Below the pieces are notes generated by a model that saw nothing but the letters and a program-made list of their open reading frames with translations, did not search any database and was not told the DNA's origin. A DNA stretch of 64,000 nt from Aquimarina sp. Aq78 (GTDB taxonomy: Bacteria > Bacteroidota > Bacteroidia > Flavobacteriales > Flavobacteriaceae): contig NZ_OMKA01000007.1 of the NCBI RefSeq assembly GCF_900299525.1, positions 1 to 64,000 on the forward strand, in the 5' to 3' direction. This document shows positions 47,265-56,086 of this stretch, piece by piece. Numbering within the stretch: position 1 is the stretch's first letter; each line of letters starts with the position of its first letter. Made by a program: the position numbers and the translations under genes.

Positions 47265-48749
47265 ATGCATGTTATTTCTTCTATAATCCATACCTTATCT
47301 GATGAGTCGAAGCGAAATTTCATCACGATATTGCGGCAAAAGAATAAAAGAAACGATACCAAAAACATTCAGCTATTTAAGCTTTTGGATACCACATCAA
47401 CGGCTAAAGACCTCGATATCCAGATTTATGGAAAAAGAGCAAAGGGTGCCTATCATGCACTATGCAAAAGACTTTATGATACGCTGATCGATTTTATTGC
47501 CGCCAAAAGTTTTGAGGAAGAGACTTCAGAAGAGATGGAAACTCTTAAGCTCCTTAGAGCCAGCAGGAGTTTCTTTGAACAAAAACAATATAAAATTGCT
47601 TTTAAAACCATTGCCAAAGCAGAACAAAAGGCCAAAACCTATGCGCTGTTCAGTATCCTAAATGAGATTTACTATACACAGATTCAATATGCTCATCTTA
47701 ATCGAGGAATAGTAATAGAAGCTTTATTTGCTAATTTTAGGAGTAATAAAAAATCACTACAGCAAGAGGAAAACCTAAACCTGTTTTATGCTACTGTACA
47801 GCATGAACTGATGAAACAAAGACGAGATGCTGTACCGATTATAAAAAACACATTATCTAAATTTGGATTATCGATCACACAAGATCTTACGTTTCGATCC
47901 TTATTTAAGATCCTGGAGATTACGAACCAAACGGCTCATATCACCAGGGATTATCACGCCATACTTCCTTTTGTAGAAGAAGTCTATACGCAAATAGATG
48001 CAAAAGAGGATGTAATCGACAAGCATCTCTTCTACCATATACAGATCTTATATTATGTAAGTAATTCTTATTTCAGGAATAAAGATTTTGATACCTCGCA
48101 GCAGTACCTGGTCCTTATGCATGAGCAGATGAAAAAACATCAGGACAAATATTATAAGCGATTTTTTCCGCAGTACACACTACTGCAGTCGCTCAATCTT
48201 AATTATACAGGTCTGGCAGAAGATGCTATTTTGATGTTAGACACTTTTGATTATGAGAAATACAAAGACCAGATCGCTTATATCCTGGATCTTAAATTAA
48301 GCCACATTGTTTATCATTTTCAGCAACAACAATTTAAAGAAGCTCTGGGTATTCTTAATGACTTTTACCACAGTGATCATTGGTATAGCGAAAAAGCAGG
48401 GCTTGCCTGGGTGATTAATAAAAATCTGATTGAAATCTTATTGCGTATAGAACTTGATCATATCGATGTCGTAGAATCCAGGGTAAACAGTTTTAAAAAG
48501 AAGCATGGTGCGTATCTTAAAAACAATAGTGAAACGCGGGCATCAAAATTCCTGAAACTAGTGACTATGTACTACCACAAACCAGAGATTGTAACCACTA
48601 CAGCATTTAAGGACAAGATTTATAATGAACTCACTACTCCTACTCCCGAAGATGAAGACATTTTTGACATGAGTTTTTATGCCTGGATAAAGACTAAGGC
48701 CGAAGGTACTACGCTGTATGAAACCACTTTACAACTGGTACATCAATAA
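47265..48749 (+). CDS. Large helical-repeat protein of unknown function
   Basis: A 494-residue, almost wholly alpha-helical protein without signal peptide. It begins MHVISSIIHTLSDESKRNFI and continues with helix pairs that could be degenerate TPR units (YALFSILNEIYYTQIQYAHL; YYVSNSYFRNKDFDTSQQYL). I recall similar hypothetical proteins in Bacteroidota but no function. An AraC-type regulator follows 61 bp downstream on the same strand. Confidence 0.82.
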   Translation: MHVISSIIHTLSDESKRNFITILRQKNKRNDTKNIQLFKLLDTTSTAKDLDIQIYGKRAKGAYHALCKRLYDTLIDFIAAKSFEEETSEEMETLKLLRASRSFFEQKQYKIAFKTIAKAEQKAKTYALFSILNEIYYTQIQYAHLNRGIVIEALFANFRSNKKSLQQEENLNLFYATVQHELMKQRRDAVPIIKNTLSKFGLSITQDLTFRSLFKILEITNQTAHITRDYHAILPFVEEVYTQIDAKEDVIDKHLFYHIQILYYVSNSYFRNKDFDTSQQYLVLMHEQMKKHQDKYYKRFFPQYTLLQSLNLNYTGLAEDAILMLDTFDYEKYKDQIAYILDLKLSHIVYHFQQQQFKEALGILNDFYHSDHWYSEKAGLAWVINKNLIEILLRIELDHIDVVESRVNSFKKKHGAYLKNNSETRASKFLKLVTMYYHKPEIVTTTAFKDKIYNELTTPTPEDEDIFDMSFYAWIKTKAEGTTLYETTLQLVHQ

Positions 48750-48810
48750 AAAAAAGAGAGGAGTTATACCAACAATCATATTAATTTACTAATTTCCTGA
48801 AAAATTAAAA

Positions 48811-49584
48811 ATGCCATTAGATAATCTTGAATTTTTATCCATTACAGATCAAGCGCAGGATTTCCCGATGCATTATCACGATACGTTTTGCATTGCATAT
48901 GTTCGTTCGGGAATCGAGCAAACACAATTACAAAACCAAACCTTATTATGTACTGCCGGTGCTATTTCTATTACACACCCTTACGAGGTACATACCACAC
49001 CAGTTTTAGATAAAGATATTGGGGTAAGTTTTGATACGCTTTATCTCTCTAATGATGTAGTAAAATTCTTTCTTAATGGTAAGACTTTAAACTTTTCAGA
49101 ACGTGTTATCCATGATAACACACTAATTCGATTGTTTTTTCAATTAAAAGAAGCCCAGGAAAAACACGACATAAGCATAACCGAGCAGTATTTAAAAAGC
49201 TTTATCCAACAACTAAGCCTGTACTCTACTGTTTCGGCTTATCAATATGATGATTGCATTCGGGATTTTAATACCATTACTTGTTATATCGAAAACAACC
49301 TTACTCAAAAAATCTCTTTAGAAGACCTGGCCAAAATCGCCAACATCAACAAGTTTAGTTTTACCAGAAAATTTAGAACAGAGACCGGTTTAACGCCGAT
49401 AAACTATCTGTTAATGAAAAAGATCATGGCTGCCAAAACGGCTATTCATAAAAACTCAGAACTCACCCAGATCGCTTACCAGTATAACTTTACCGATATG
49501 GCTCATTTTTCAAGAACTTTTAAAAGGTATATTGGTATATCGCCCAAAGTATTTCAGGATCGGCTGACACCAGTTCTCGAATAA
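48811..49584 (+). CDS. AraC family transcriptional regulator with cupin sensor
   Basis: A 257-residue regulator. The N-terminal cupin (about 15-85) has MHYHDTFCIAYVRSGIEQ and a HPYEVHTTP motif. The C-terminal HTH pair spans about 155-255 (ISLEDLAKIANINKFSFTRKF, LTQIAYQYNFTDMAHFSRTFKR). It follows the helical protein gene and precedes a long repeat region. Ligand and targets are unknown. Confidence 0.9.
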   Translation: MPLDNLEFLSITDQAQDFPMHYHDTFCIAYVRSGIEQTQLQNQTLLCTAGAISITHPYEVHTTPVLDKDIGVSFDTLYLSNDVVKFFLNGKTLNFSERVIHDNTLIRLFFQLKEAQEKHDISITEQYLKSFIQQLSLYSTVSAYQYDDCIRDFNTITCYIENNLTQKISLEDLAKIANINKFSFTRKFRTETGLTPINYLLMKKIMAAKTAIHKNSELTQIAYQYNFTDMAHFSRTFKRYIGISPKVFQDRLTPVLE

Positions 49585-50256
49585 AATTACCTACCATTGA
49601 CATGTTCTCTAACTTGTTGATTTTTATTTATATATTCTTACGTCACAACTTGTCCCGAATTTTCCTCGGGATCGAGTGATTTTATCAGTAGCGATAGCGG
49701 TTGATAAAATTGTACTTCGACAGGCTCAGCAGAGCTATCGAGATGCAATAAAACCTATTCCCACAATTGGGTCTCGATAGTGCTGCTGAGCTGGTTCTCG
49801 ATACAATTTTTCTCCATTACATTACGAAAAACCACTACCGTTGAAGTATTTCATAATGATTTGTTTTTCATAAACTTATATACTCCTAAATTTCATCTAA
49901 TTTCCTTTAATTTGGCTTTCTGTTCATTTTCTTTGTTCGCCCAAAGAAAACGAACCAAAAGAAAAGGCACTTTTTCAAGGTATTTTTCAATTTCATTGAA
50001 AACCAGATTTATTTTACTAAAATCTTTCCAAGGCTTCAAGATTTTTTAACGCAAAACAAATCTTATACTGGTGAAAAAAGATTTCAAAGCTCTGCTTTGG
50101 AACGTCAGCTTAAACACTGGGTAAAATTTATTGGATGTCTCGAACTGACGCTTTTTTAAACATTTTGGCTTCGGTCGCACTCAGATTATAAAATTGTCAA
50201 TATTATACAAGCCTGTTACACAAGATGCCTCGTTCTTTGTAGAAATCATTTTATAT
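49585..50256. repeat. Intergenic repeat cluster upstream of the second S41 peptidase
   Basis: This 672-bp gap has several dispersed repeat units. TCCCGAATTTTCCTCGGGA (49653-49671) is palindromic and recurs near 60696-60714 in reverse. An inverted copy of the 47-bp core family lies at 49794-49836 (GTTCTCGATACAATTTTTCT...). Further units read CTTCGACAGGCTCAGC and CTGCTGAGCTGG. The right half contains AT-rich sequence with short meaningless reading frames. A cis-regulatory role is not evident. Confidence 0.65.
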
Positions 50257-51711
50257 ATGAAGCATCTTATCGCAATCCTTAGTATCACCCTTCTTTTTTC
50301 ATGTAAATCTGAAAAAAAAGATTCGCTATTCGCTATGACCCAAGATCAAATGGAAGAAGATTTTCAACTCTTTCAATCCATATATGAAGAAGCGAATGCT
50401 GGGCTTTATAAATACCATAAAAAAGAACAGGTAGATAGTACTTTTGCTGCGAACAAAGCTCAGATTTCAGAAAACACCTCCTATCGGGAGTTCTATACCT
50501 TGCTTTGGAATGTAATTAACTATACAGGAAGTTGCCATAACCGCTTGACTTACCCCCAGGCTGTGGATGATGCGTTAAATCCCAAAGACATTTTCTTTCC
50601 TATCCCATTAAAATATATCGACGGAAAATTCTATACAAATTACACCTACAATGGTATTGCTATGGGTAGCGAAGTCCTTGCAATAAATGAGATATCTATT
50701 AAAGACCTGGCAAAACGTTGCGGGCATTTTATAAGTACCGACGGGCATAACCAAACGGGTAAGTATACCGACTTAGACTCTGACTGGTTTGCTTTTTATA
50801 TGTATTTGGTATTTGGGGAGCAGCAGCAATTTACATTGCAGTACAAAAATAAAGCTGAATCTACATCTGCAACCCTACAAAGTGTAGATTATATCACCTT
50901 TTTTAATAATTATCAAAAGCGTCATTCTGCGGCATATGATAATCGTATTACCAAAGACTATTTCTTTACCTACAAAGACAGCATCGGGTATCTAAACATC
51001 AACACCTTTGCTATGGGAGGTCCCAAGTCTGAAGGTCATAAGCAATACGCCACCTTTTTGGATTCTGTTTTTGTAGCAATAAAAGAGAACCATACCCAAA
51101 AGCTTATCGTAGATGTAAGAGGCAATGGTGGCGGTAATGATCCTAACGACTTATTGCTGTACTCCTATCTCACGGATCGAAGTTTTAGAGAAAACACCAC
51201 TGCACACACCCTTTTTCAGGAAGTACCTTTTCCTGATTATTATCTCGATGATGATATCGATGAGCTAGCCAAAGAATTAAAAGAAGAGCATTCGGTTTTT
51301 AAAGATGGTAAATATTATCAAAACTCCACTTTTAATACTGCGTGGCAACCCAAACCAAATGCATTTACAGGCGATCTGGTACTCTTGATTGATCCTCCCG
51401 TAGCATCGGCTGGCTCTCTATTTGCCAGTTTGATAAAAAGTGACGATAACACTACTGTAATCGGGGAAGAAACATTAGGTGGATACTACGGACATACAGG
51501 ACACATCCCCGTATATTATGAATTACCTCATTCTAAATTAGAGCTCAAATTCTCGATAGTTGATCTGGAGCAGGATGTCCAGCAACTACCCGATGAGCGA
51601 TATGGTGATGGCGTACAACCCGATGATACCGTAGTACAAACCTACCCCGATTTCCTTACCCACAGAGACACACAACTAGAGTATGCGATTAAAAAGATAA
51701 GTTTGAAGTAA
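50257..51711 (+). CDS. S41 family peptidase, lipoprotein
   Basis: A 484-residue lipoprotein from the ATG at 50257 (MKHLIAILSITLLFSCKSEKK); an upstream start at 50194 would put 21 residues before the signal. The N-terminal part (LFQSIYEEANAGLYKYHKKE) resembles that of the paralogue at 33048. The protease core has VDVRGNGGGNDPNDLLLYSY and the nucleophile region LIDPPVASAGSLFASLIK, followed by GEETLGGYYGHTG. Likely periplasmic or surface-bound. The substrate is unknown. It is isolated between two repeat clusters. Confidence 0.88.
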   Translation: MKHLIAILSITLLFSCKSEKKDSLFAMTQDQMEEDFQLFQSIYEEANAGLYKYHKKEQVDSTFAANKAQISENTSYREFYTLLWNVINYTGSCHNRLTYPQAVDDALNPKDIFFPIPLKYIDGKFYTNYTYNGIAMGSEVLAINEISIKDLAKRCGHFISTDGHNQTGKYTDLDSDWFAFYMYLVFGEQQQFTLQYKNKAESTSATLQSVDYITFFNNYQKRHSAAYDNRITKDYFFTYKDSIGYLNINTFAMGGPKSEGHKQYATFLDSVFVAIKENHTQKLIVDVRGNGGGNDPNDLLLYSYLTDRSFRENTTAHTLFQEVPFPDYYLDDDIDELAKELKEEHSVFKDGKYYQNSTFNTAWQPKPNAFTGDLVLLIDPPVASAGSLFASLIKSDDNTTVIGEETLGGYYGHTGHIPVYYELPHSKLELKFSIVDLEQDVQQLPDERYGDGVQPDDTVVQTYPDFLTHRDTQLEYAIKKISLK

Positions 51712-52053
51712 CCCTTCGACTACGCTCAGGGTACGCGGTGGTTTGTTGTAATATAGTTACCCTGTCATTCCGGACTTGATCCGGAATCCACAATCACATC
51801 TCCCTTTTCATAAAAACACCTATATCTGTACCCTTCGACGTGCCTGTCCTGAGTTTATCGAAGGGCTCAAGGTACGTAGTCACCCGTTACACTATAGTTA
51901 CCCTTTGTCATTCCGGCACTTCGTCTACGCTCAGCATAGACTTGATCCAGAATCCAAAATCATATCTCCCTTTTCATAAAAATACCCAATACAGGGTATT
52001 GAATCCCTTTAGAAGAATTACAACTTTTGAGTGTTCAATTACAACACATAAAT
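51712..52053. repeat. REP-like tandem duplication with a nested insertion
   Basis: Two copies of a block (51756-51822 and 51895-51988) run TAGTTACCCT...GTCATTCCGG...CTTGATCC...GAATCC...CTCCCTTTTCATAAAAA. In the first, ATTCCGGACTTGATCCGGAA is an intact palindrome. In the second, about 22 bp (CACTTCGTCTACGCTCAGCA...) splits the palindrome between GTCATTCCGG and ACTTGATCC. Other short units (CTGAGTTTATCGAAGGGCTC) lie between. No gene is supported here. Confidence 0.65.
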
Positions 52054-52626
52054 ATGAAAATCAATTATAAAGGGAATTATGAACAAGTTAAGTTAGCGGT
52101 CGAAGATGCTAATGAAGTATTATATTCTAATGAAATTTATGAATTAATAAGGCAACGTACTAATTTTAATTGTTCAGAAAAAACTCCGCAAGAAATTGCT
52201 GATATCATACAAAACACCAGCTTGGAAGTCGAAGTTAAACTATACAAACCAAGATGGAGATTTAGCAAAGTACTTGGATACTTTGTAAAGAGTAAACCAA
52301 ATAATCTTTTTCTTAATTCCAGAAAATTATACCGGGATACAAGTTCGATAAGTAATACTATTGTACACGAGTATGTACATGCAGTGGATAATAATTTTGA
52401 CAATACGATCATTGATTTTGGCCATAATTGCGGGACTTTAAAAAACACTGCCCCCTACGTTATCGGTAACATTGCAGAGATAATTATCGACGGAAACGAA
52501 ATTGATGATATTGATTCTTCTTTAAAACATTTTGAAAGTAGAACTATGGTTCATTGTTTAATTGATGGCAACCAGCCTTTCTCGAAAAACGAAGAATTAA
52601 TTATTGAAGAAACCAGAATTTACTAA
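52054..52626 (+). CDS. Hypothetical protein with an HEXXH zinc-binding motif
   Basis: A 190-residue cytoplasmic protein from the ATG at 52054; a TTG 27 bp upstream is less likely. Residues 105-109 read HEYVH inside NTIVHEYVHAVDN, a good HExxH zinc metallopeptidase motif in a helix. A later FGHNCG could add ligands but the third ligand is not clear. No signal peptide is present. It stands between a repeat cluster and the first element of the cassette array. A small metallopeptidase is plausible; the family is not one I can name. Confidence 0.7.
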   Translation: MKINYKGNYEQVKLAVEDANEVLYSNEIYELIRQRTNFNCSEKTPQEIADIIQNTSLEVEVKLYKPRWRFSKVLGYFVKSKPNNLFLNSRKLYRDTSSISNTIVHEYVHAVDNNFDNTIIDFGHNCGTLKNTAPYVIGNIAEIIIDGNEIDDIDSSLKHFESRTMVHCLIDGNQPFSKNEELIIEETRIY

Positions 52627-52650
52627 AATGAAAAAATTGTTTATACCTAA

Positions 52651-52752
52651 GTAGTTTTTATGATGAAATAAATACTTGTAAACAATTATAAATAAGTACA
52701 AACGGGTATATGTGTACTGGTACATATATATATATATATCATTGTTAGCTGT
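52651..52752 (+). other. Entry element of the plus-strand cassette array
   Basis: An AT-rich block containing GTAGTTTTTATGATGAAATA, AACGGGTATATGTG, a GTACTGGTAC palindrome, then TATATATCATTG and the box GTTAGCTGT (52744-52752). A close copy lies at 53879-53966. The box is the start box of the following cassette, matched by ACAGCTACAAC at 53576-53586. Confidence 0.6.
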
Positions 52753-52763
52753 AATTTAAGAAT

Positions 52764-53573
52764 ATGAAGAAAACAAATGATATGGAAGAGAAATCTGAAA
52801 AAGAGAATTCCATAGAAAATTTAAGCTTGAATGAGTTAATAGGAGATATTACTCAAAGATTAAGTTCAATTGAACATAATCTTTCGCAACAACAAAAAAT
52901 AAAGGATAATAATTCTCTTCTAGAGTTCCTTAAGGTAATTTTCGGAGGATGGCCAGTATTTGGGTTGCTTTTTTTAATTTTGTTTTATGCTCCATTGAAA
53001 GAGGTTTTTAAGTCCATCCCTGATAAAATTAAATCTGCCAATGAAATCCAAGTAGGTAATGTATCTCTAAAAACAACTTTTAAAGAAGTGGCTGAATTTC
53101 AAGGTTTTGTGAACCTTGGTAATGTTATACCAAAGCTTTCAAGTTCATCTATTGAAAATCTTTTAAAGGCACCTAAACATTCTCAAGCCCTTATATCATT
53201 TACAAATTCTAGTGATATAGAATTCCATTCTCACATTAACATGCCGTCAAATGCAGCCCTTAGTTCTTTGACGGAGCTTGAATATAGTAAACTAATAACT
53301 CTTTCTGGTAGCATGAATAGGCAAAGTGAAGTTATTGATGGAAAAGAATTGAAAAACCTTATCAATGATATAAAAAATAAATTTCCGGGAAGCGAAGGCA
53401 AAAATTATAATAATAATGAAGCAAAAATTAGATGGAAACTTGATAATGAAATATCTAGAAGCTCTAATTTACCATTAATGAGCTGGAAACTGACTGAAGA
53501 TGGTCAGAAAGCTGTTTCTATTATTTTAGAAGCTGTTTCTAAGGAACTTTCTGATGGTAATAATACACAATAA
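52764..53573 (+). CDS. Hypothetical membrane-anchored protein in a cassette
   Basis: A 269-residue protein. Residues 1-55 are charged and probably coiled (SLNELIGDITQRLSSIEHNL). A transmembrane helix follows (PVFGLLFLILFYAPL, about 70-86). The C-terminal 180 residues are soluble (SANEIQVGNVSLKTTFKEVA). I do not recognise a family. The start lies 20 bp after the cassette entry box and the stop 2 bp before its matching end box, so the gene exactly fills one cassette. In this setting a membrane effector or sensor for a defence-type function is possible but unproven. Confidence 0.75.
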   Translation: MKKTNDMEEKSEKENSIENLSLNELIGDITQRLSSIEHNLSQQQKIKDNNSLLEFLKVIFGGWPVFGLLFLILFYAPLKEVFKSIPDKIKSANEIQVGNVSLKTTFKEVAEFQGFVNLGNVIPKLSSSSIENLLKAPKHSQALISFTNSSDIEFHSHINMPSNAALSSLTELEYSKLITLSGSMNRQSEVIDGKELKNLINDIKNKFPGSEGKNYNNNEAKIRWKLDNEISRSSNLPLMSWKLTEDGQKAVSIILEAVSKELSDGNNTQ

Positions 53574-53575
53574 AC

Positions 53576-53972
53576 ACAGCTACAACAGGCTCTAATAGAG
53601 CTTTCAGCCTATTTATAAAGATCTCCAAATTTTTATATTTGGCTTTTAAGATTGATAAGTTAAAAACAAAATATAAAAATTCGACTCTGTGTTAATCCGA
53701 AAAGTTAGCGTCTATTTACACACACGCTTCGTTCCATATCGTATCCTGAGCCCCGTCGAAGGACAATACCTACTAACCCATACAGAAAACTTTCTCATCT
53801 ACCATGTGGTTTCCCGTAACCGTAATAAAAAAGGTAGCAGTAGTTTTAGGGGATTAAAAAACACAAACGTGGATAGGCGTAGTTTTTATGATAAAATAAA
53901 TGCTTGTAAACGATTATAAATAAGTACAAACGGGTATATGTGTACCAGTACACATATATCATTGTTGTGTTT
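53576..53972 (+). other. Palindromic cassette junction with nested repeats
   Basis: The junction opens with the end box ACAGCTACAAC and closes with the next start box GTTGTGTTT (53964-53972). It includes CCAAATTTTTATATTTGG, then TTAAAAACAAAATATAAAAA, which is conserved with 54581-54597 and, in reverse, 6161-6180. An unrelated repeat (CCTGAGCCCCGTCGAAGGAC) has inserted near 53745. The second half is the direct repeat of 52651-52746. No coding region is supported. Confidence 0.6.
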
Positions 53973-53997
53973 CATTAAAAGAGACTGAAAAATATAA

Positions 53998-54464
53998 ATG
54001 GGATATAAAAAGAAATGGGAAGATAATACTGACGAAATGCTGATCGAGTACCTCAATAAAGTGAATGATATAGTAAAACCGTTATTTAAAAAAATGGACG
54101 AATAGATATCTCAAATCTTGATCATAAAAGTGATTTAGAATATCTTCTTGCTCTAATATTGAACTGCAAGTTTGCTTCCAGTAATGACAAAAACAATCTG
54201 AGTTTTGGCGCTGATGATGTTATTGCAATTCAATTGGAAATTGAGAATAATGATTCACTAAAATATTGGGGGAAAATAAACTGGTTATCAAAACCTAATG
54301 ATCACGAATGTCATAGATCTTATCAAGACCCATTTTATGGAACATTTAAATTAGAAAACAATCAACTTGAAATTGTGAAAGCTATGTTTGGTGATTATGA
54401 TAAGAATGACTTGGACGGACAATACTGGATTGAATCTGAAATGAATTGGATGTATGATTTATAA
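53998..54464 (+). pseudogene. Frameshifted small cassette gene of unknown function
   Basis: An open frame from the ATG at 53998 encodes MGYKKKWEDNTDEMLIEYLN... and stops at 54105. The next frame continues without a break from the same place (GRIDISNLDHKSDLEYLLAL ... WIESEMNWMYDL) to the stop at 54464. The two frames meet at a run of seven A (54087-54093). One extra A would join them into a single protein of about 155 residues. Either the gene is broken by slippage in the A run, or the sequence has an error, or expression relies on slippage. Boxes GTTGTGTTT and AAACACAAC bound it. Confidence 0.55.
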
Positions 54465-54471
54465 AAAACGA

Positions 54472-54670
54472 AAACACAACACTATATATAGCAAATAGGG
54501 CGATTAGTGTTTAATCGTAAGGTTGTTGTCTATTTGCAAAGTCGCCAAATCTTTTGATTTGGTATTAAAGAGAAAAAATTAAAACAAAATACAAAAGATT
54601 TGGTTTGTGGCTAAACCGAAAATAATTGCTTTTTTTCTGCCCAACTTGCCATATATTTAACGTTGGCAAT
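54472..54670 (+). other. Palindromic cassette junction
   Basis: It opens with the end box AAACACAAC (54472-54480) and closes with the start box GTTGGCAAT (54662-54670). The outer parts are inverted (ACTATATATAGC... against ...CATATATTTAACG). Inner palindromes include AAATCTTTTGATTT, and AAAACAAAATACAAAAG is shared with other junctions. No gene is present. Confidence 0.6.
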
Positions 54671-54685
54671 AATTTGAAAAAAAAA

Positions 54686-56086
54686 ATGAACGTAACTAAA
54701 ATTATAATTAAAAACCTTTATGGTTACCTAAGCAAAGAAATTGACTTTAATGAGGACATAAACCTTTTAGTCGGTATAAATGGTTCAGGAAAAACGAGTG
54801 TGCTAAATGCATTAAATTGGCTTTTAGTTCCTTCATTTCAGAATCTTTGTGTCAATGAATATGATAAAATAGAAGTTGATTTTAACTTTCAAAAAGAGAA
54901 CTACAAAATAGTAAGTCGACAGAACGCAAAAGAAGTAACAATTGATCTAAAAAACCTTTCTTCTGGTTATGATTTTCCACAAATTAAAGCTGACTTTAAA
55001 ATTCACCCAAAAAAATTAAATAAAAAAGACAGTTTAGTAGAAAAATTATCACTTGAATATGCCGGACTTACAGCTGAAAAACATGAAGAAGAAACTTGGA
55101 ATTTTCTCTTTAATAAAATTCCTAATCCAATAGTTATTGGTTTAGATAGAAATTTATTTACTGAAGAAGGTGAAGAAATATCGTATCTAGAAGACCATAA
55201 TGGAGTAATTAGAAAGCGCCTTTCTAATAAAAGTCAAGGAGTTAAAAGTCCTCTTGAAAAAGTAATGAGATTATCAGGAAGTGAGTATATGCGTTTTAAA
55301 AATAAAATTCTTGACCTGAATAGAAGACTTAATGATAAAATAATGCTCTCTTCTTTTGAAGAAACTGTAACAAACGATACAATAAGTGAAATATTAAAAT
55401 CACCCAAAATACCATTAAAACAAGTCGAATCACTAGAAATTAAAGTTAAAGAGTATTTTCAAGAAAATGTACTAGACAGAAAAAGAGCTGGTTCTATTAG
55501 ACAAAAACATGAAAAAGAATCCTTTGATAAAATTGAAAGATATTTTTCTAACCTAAAAGCTTTACTAATTCAAGTCAATCAAGAGAAAAAAGAAGCATTA
55601 GACATACTCTATATAACTAATCTAAATCAATTTAGAAAAATCAAGGAACTGATAAAAGATTTTGAAGATTTTGAGAATAAAAGTAAAAAATTTTTTGAAC
55701 CCTTAAAACAGTATTTGGATACTGTCAACTTATTCTTGAAAGATTCATCAAAAGAATTATATTTCGACAAAAACACATCAAGATTAAAGTTCAGGATACT
55801 AGATAAAAACTTAAAATCAATTAAAGAAAACAGAGAAATCGAGAATTTATCATCTGGAGAAAAACAGATATTAATTCTTTTTACTTATATAAAATTCAAT
55901 AACAAATTAGGTAAATTATTTATTATTGATGAACCAGAATTATCACTACATCCAAGGTGGCAAGAAAACTTTTTAGACGGTATTAAAACAATAATGCCTG
56001 ATAATACACAATTATTATTTGCAACTCATTCACCAGCAATTGTTGGTAAAAACAAGTCTTATTGTAAAGTTTTATTGCCTTATTAA
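54686..56086 (+). CDS. AAA ATPase of a PARIS-like anti-phage system (AriA-like)
   Basis: A 466-residue SMC/ABC-type ATPase from the ATG at 54686, chosen because the cassette entry box lies at 54662 and the longer reading would cross it. Walker A is GINGSGKTS (30-38), the signature LSSGEKQIL starts at 388, Walker B is LFIIDEPELSLHP with Asp415-Glu416, and the switch His is in FATHSPAIVG. The central region is helical and charged. The following gene abuts the stop codon and encodes a DUF4435 protein, the AriA plus AriB arrangement of PARIS, which senses phage anti-restriction proteins and causes abortive infection. The assignment rests on domain pairing and motifs. Confidence 0.8.
   Translation: MNVTKIIIKNLYGYLSKEIDFNEDINLLVGINGSGKTSVLNALNWLLVPSFQNLCVNEYDKIEVDFNFQKENYKIVSRQNAKEVTIDLKNLSSGYDFPQIKADFKIHPKKLNKKDSLVEKLSLEYAGLTAEKHEEETWNFLFNKIPNPIVIGLDRNLFTEEGEEISYLEDHNGVIRKRLSNKSQGVKSPLEKVMRLSGSEYMRFKNKILDLNRRLNDKIMLSSFEETVTNDTISEILKSPKIPLKQVESLEIKVKEYFQENVLDRKRAGSIRQKHEKESFDKIERYFSNLKALLIQVNQEKKEALDILYITNLNQFRKIKELIKDFEDFENKSKKFFEPLKQYLDTVNLFLKDSSKELYFDKNTSRLKFRILDKNLKSIKENREIENLSSGEKQILILFTYIKFNNKLGKLFIIDEPELSLHPRWQENFLDGIKTIMPDNTQLLFATHSPAIVGKNKSYCKVLLPY

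Noticed and set aside
49780..50049. 89-residue reading frame before the second S41 gene
   Set aside because: It begins inside a dispersed repeat core and runs through AT-rich sequence with low-complexity Phe and Ser; no homology is recognisable.
51776..52070. Two short overlapping frames in the REP-like duplication
   Set aside because: Both are translations of repeat units (CTTGATCCGGAATC and similar) rather than genes.
53689..53919. 76-residue frame within the cassette junction at 53.7 kb
   Set aside because: It crosses an inserted repeat and the direct-repeat entry element, both non-coding elsewhere.
54087..54093. Programmed -1 ribosomal frameshift at the A run
   Set aside because: The run is preceded by T in the zero frame so P-site re-pairing after a -1 slip is poor; a simple indel or polymerase slippage is more likely.
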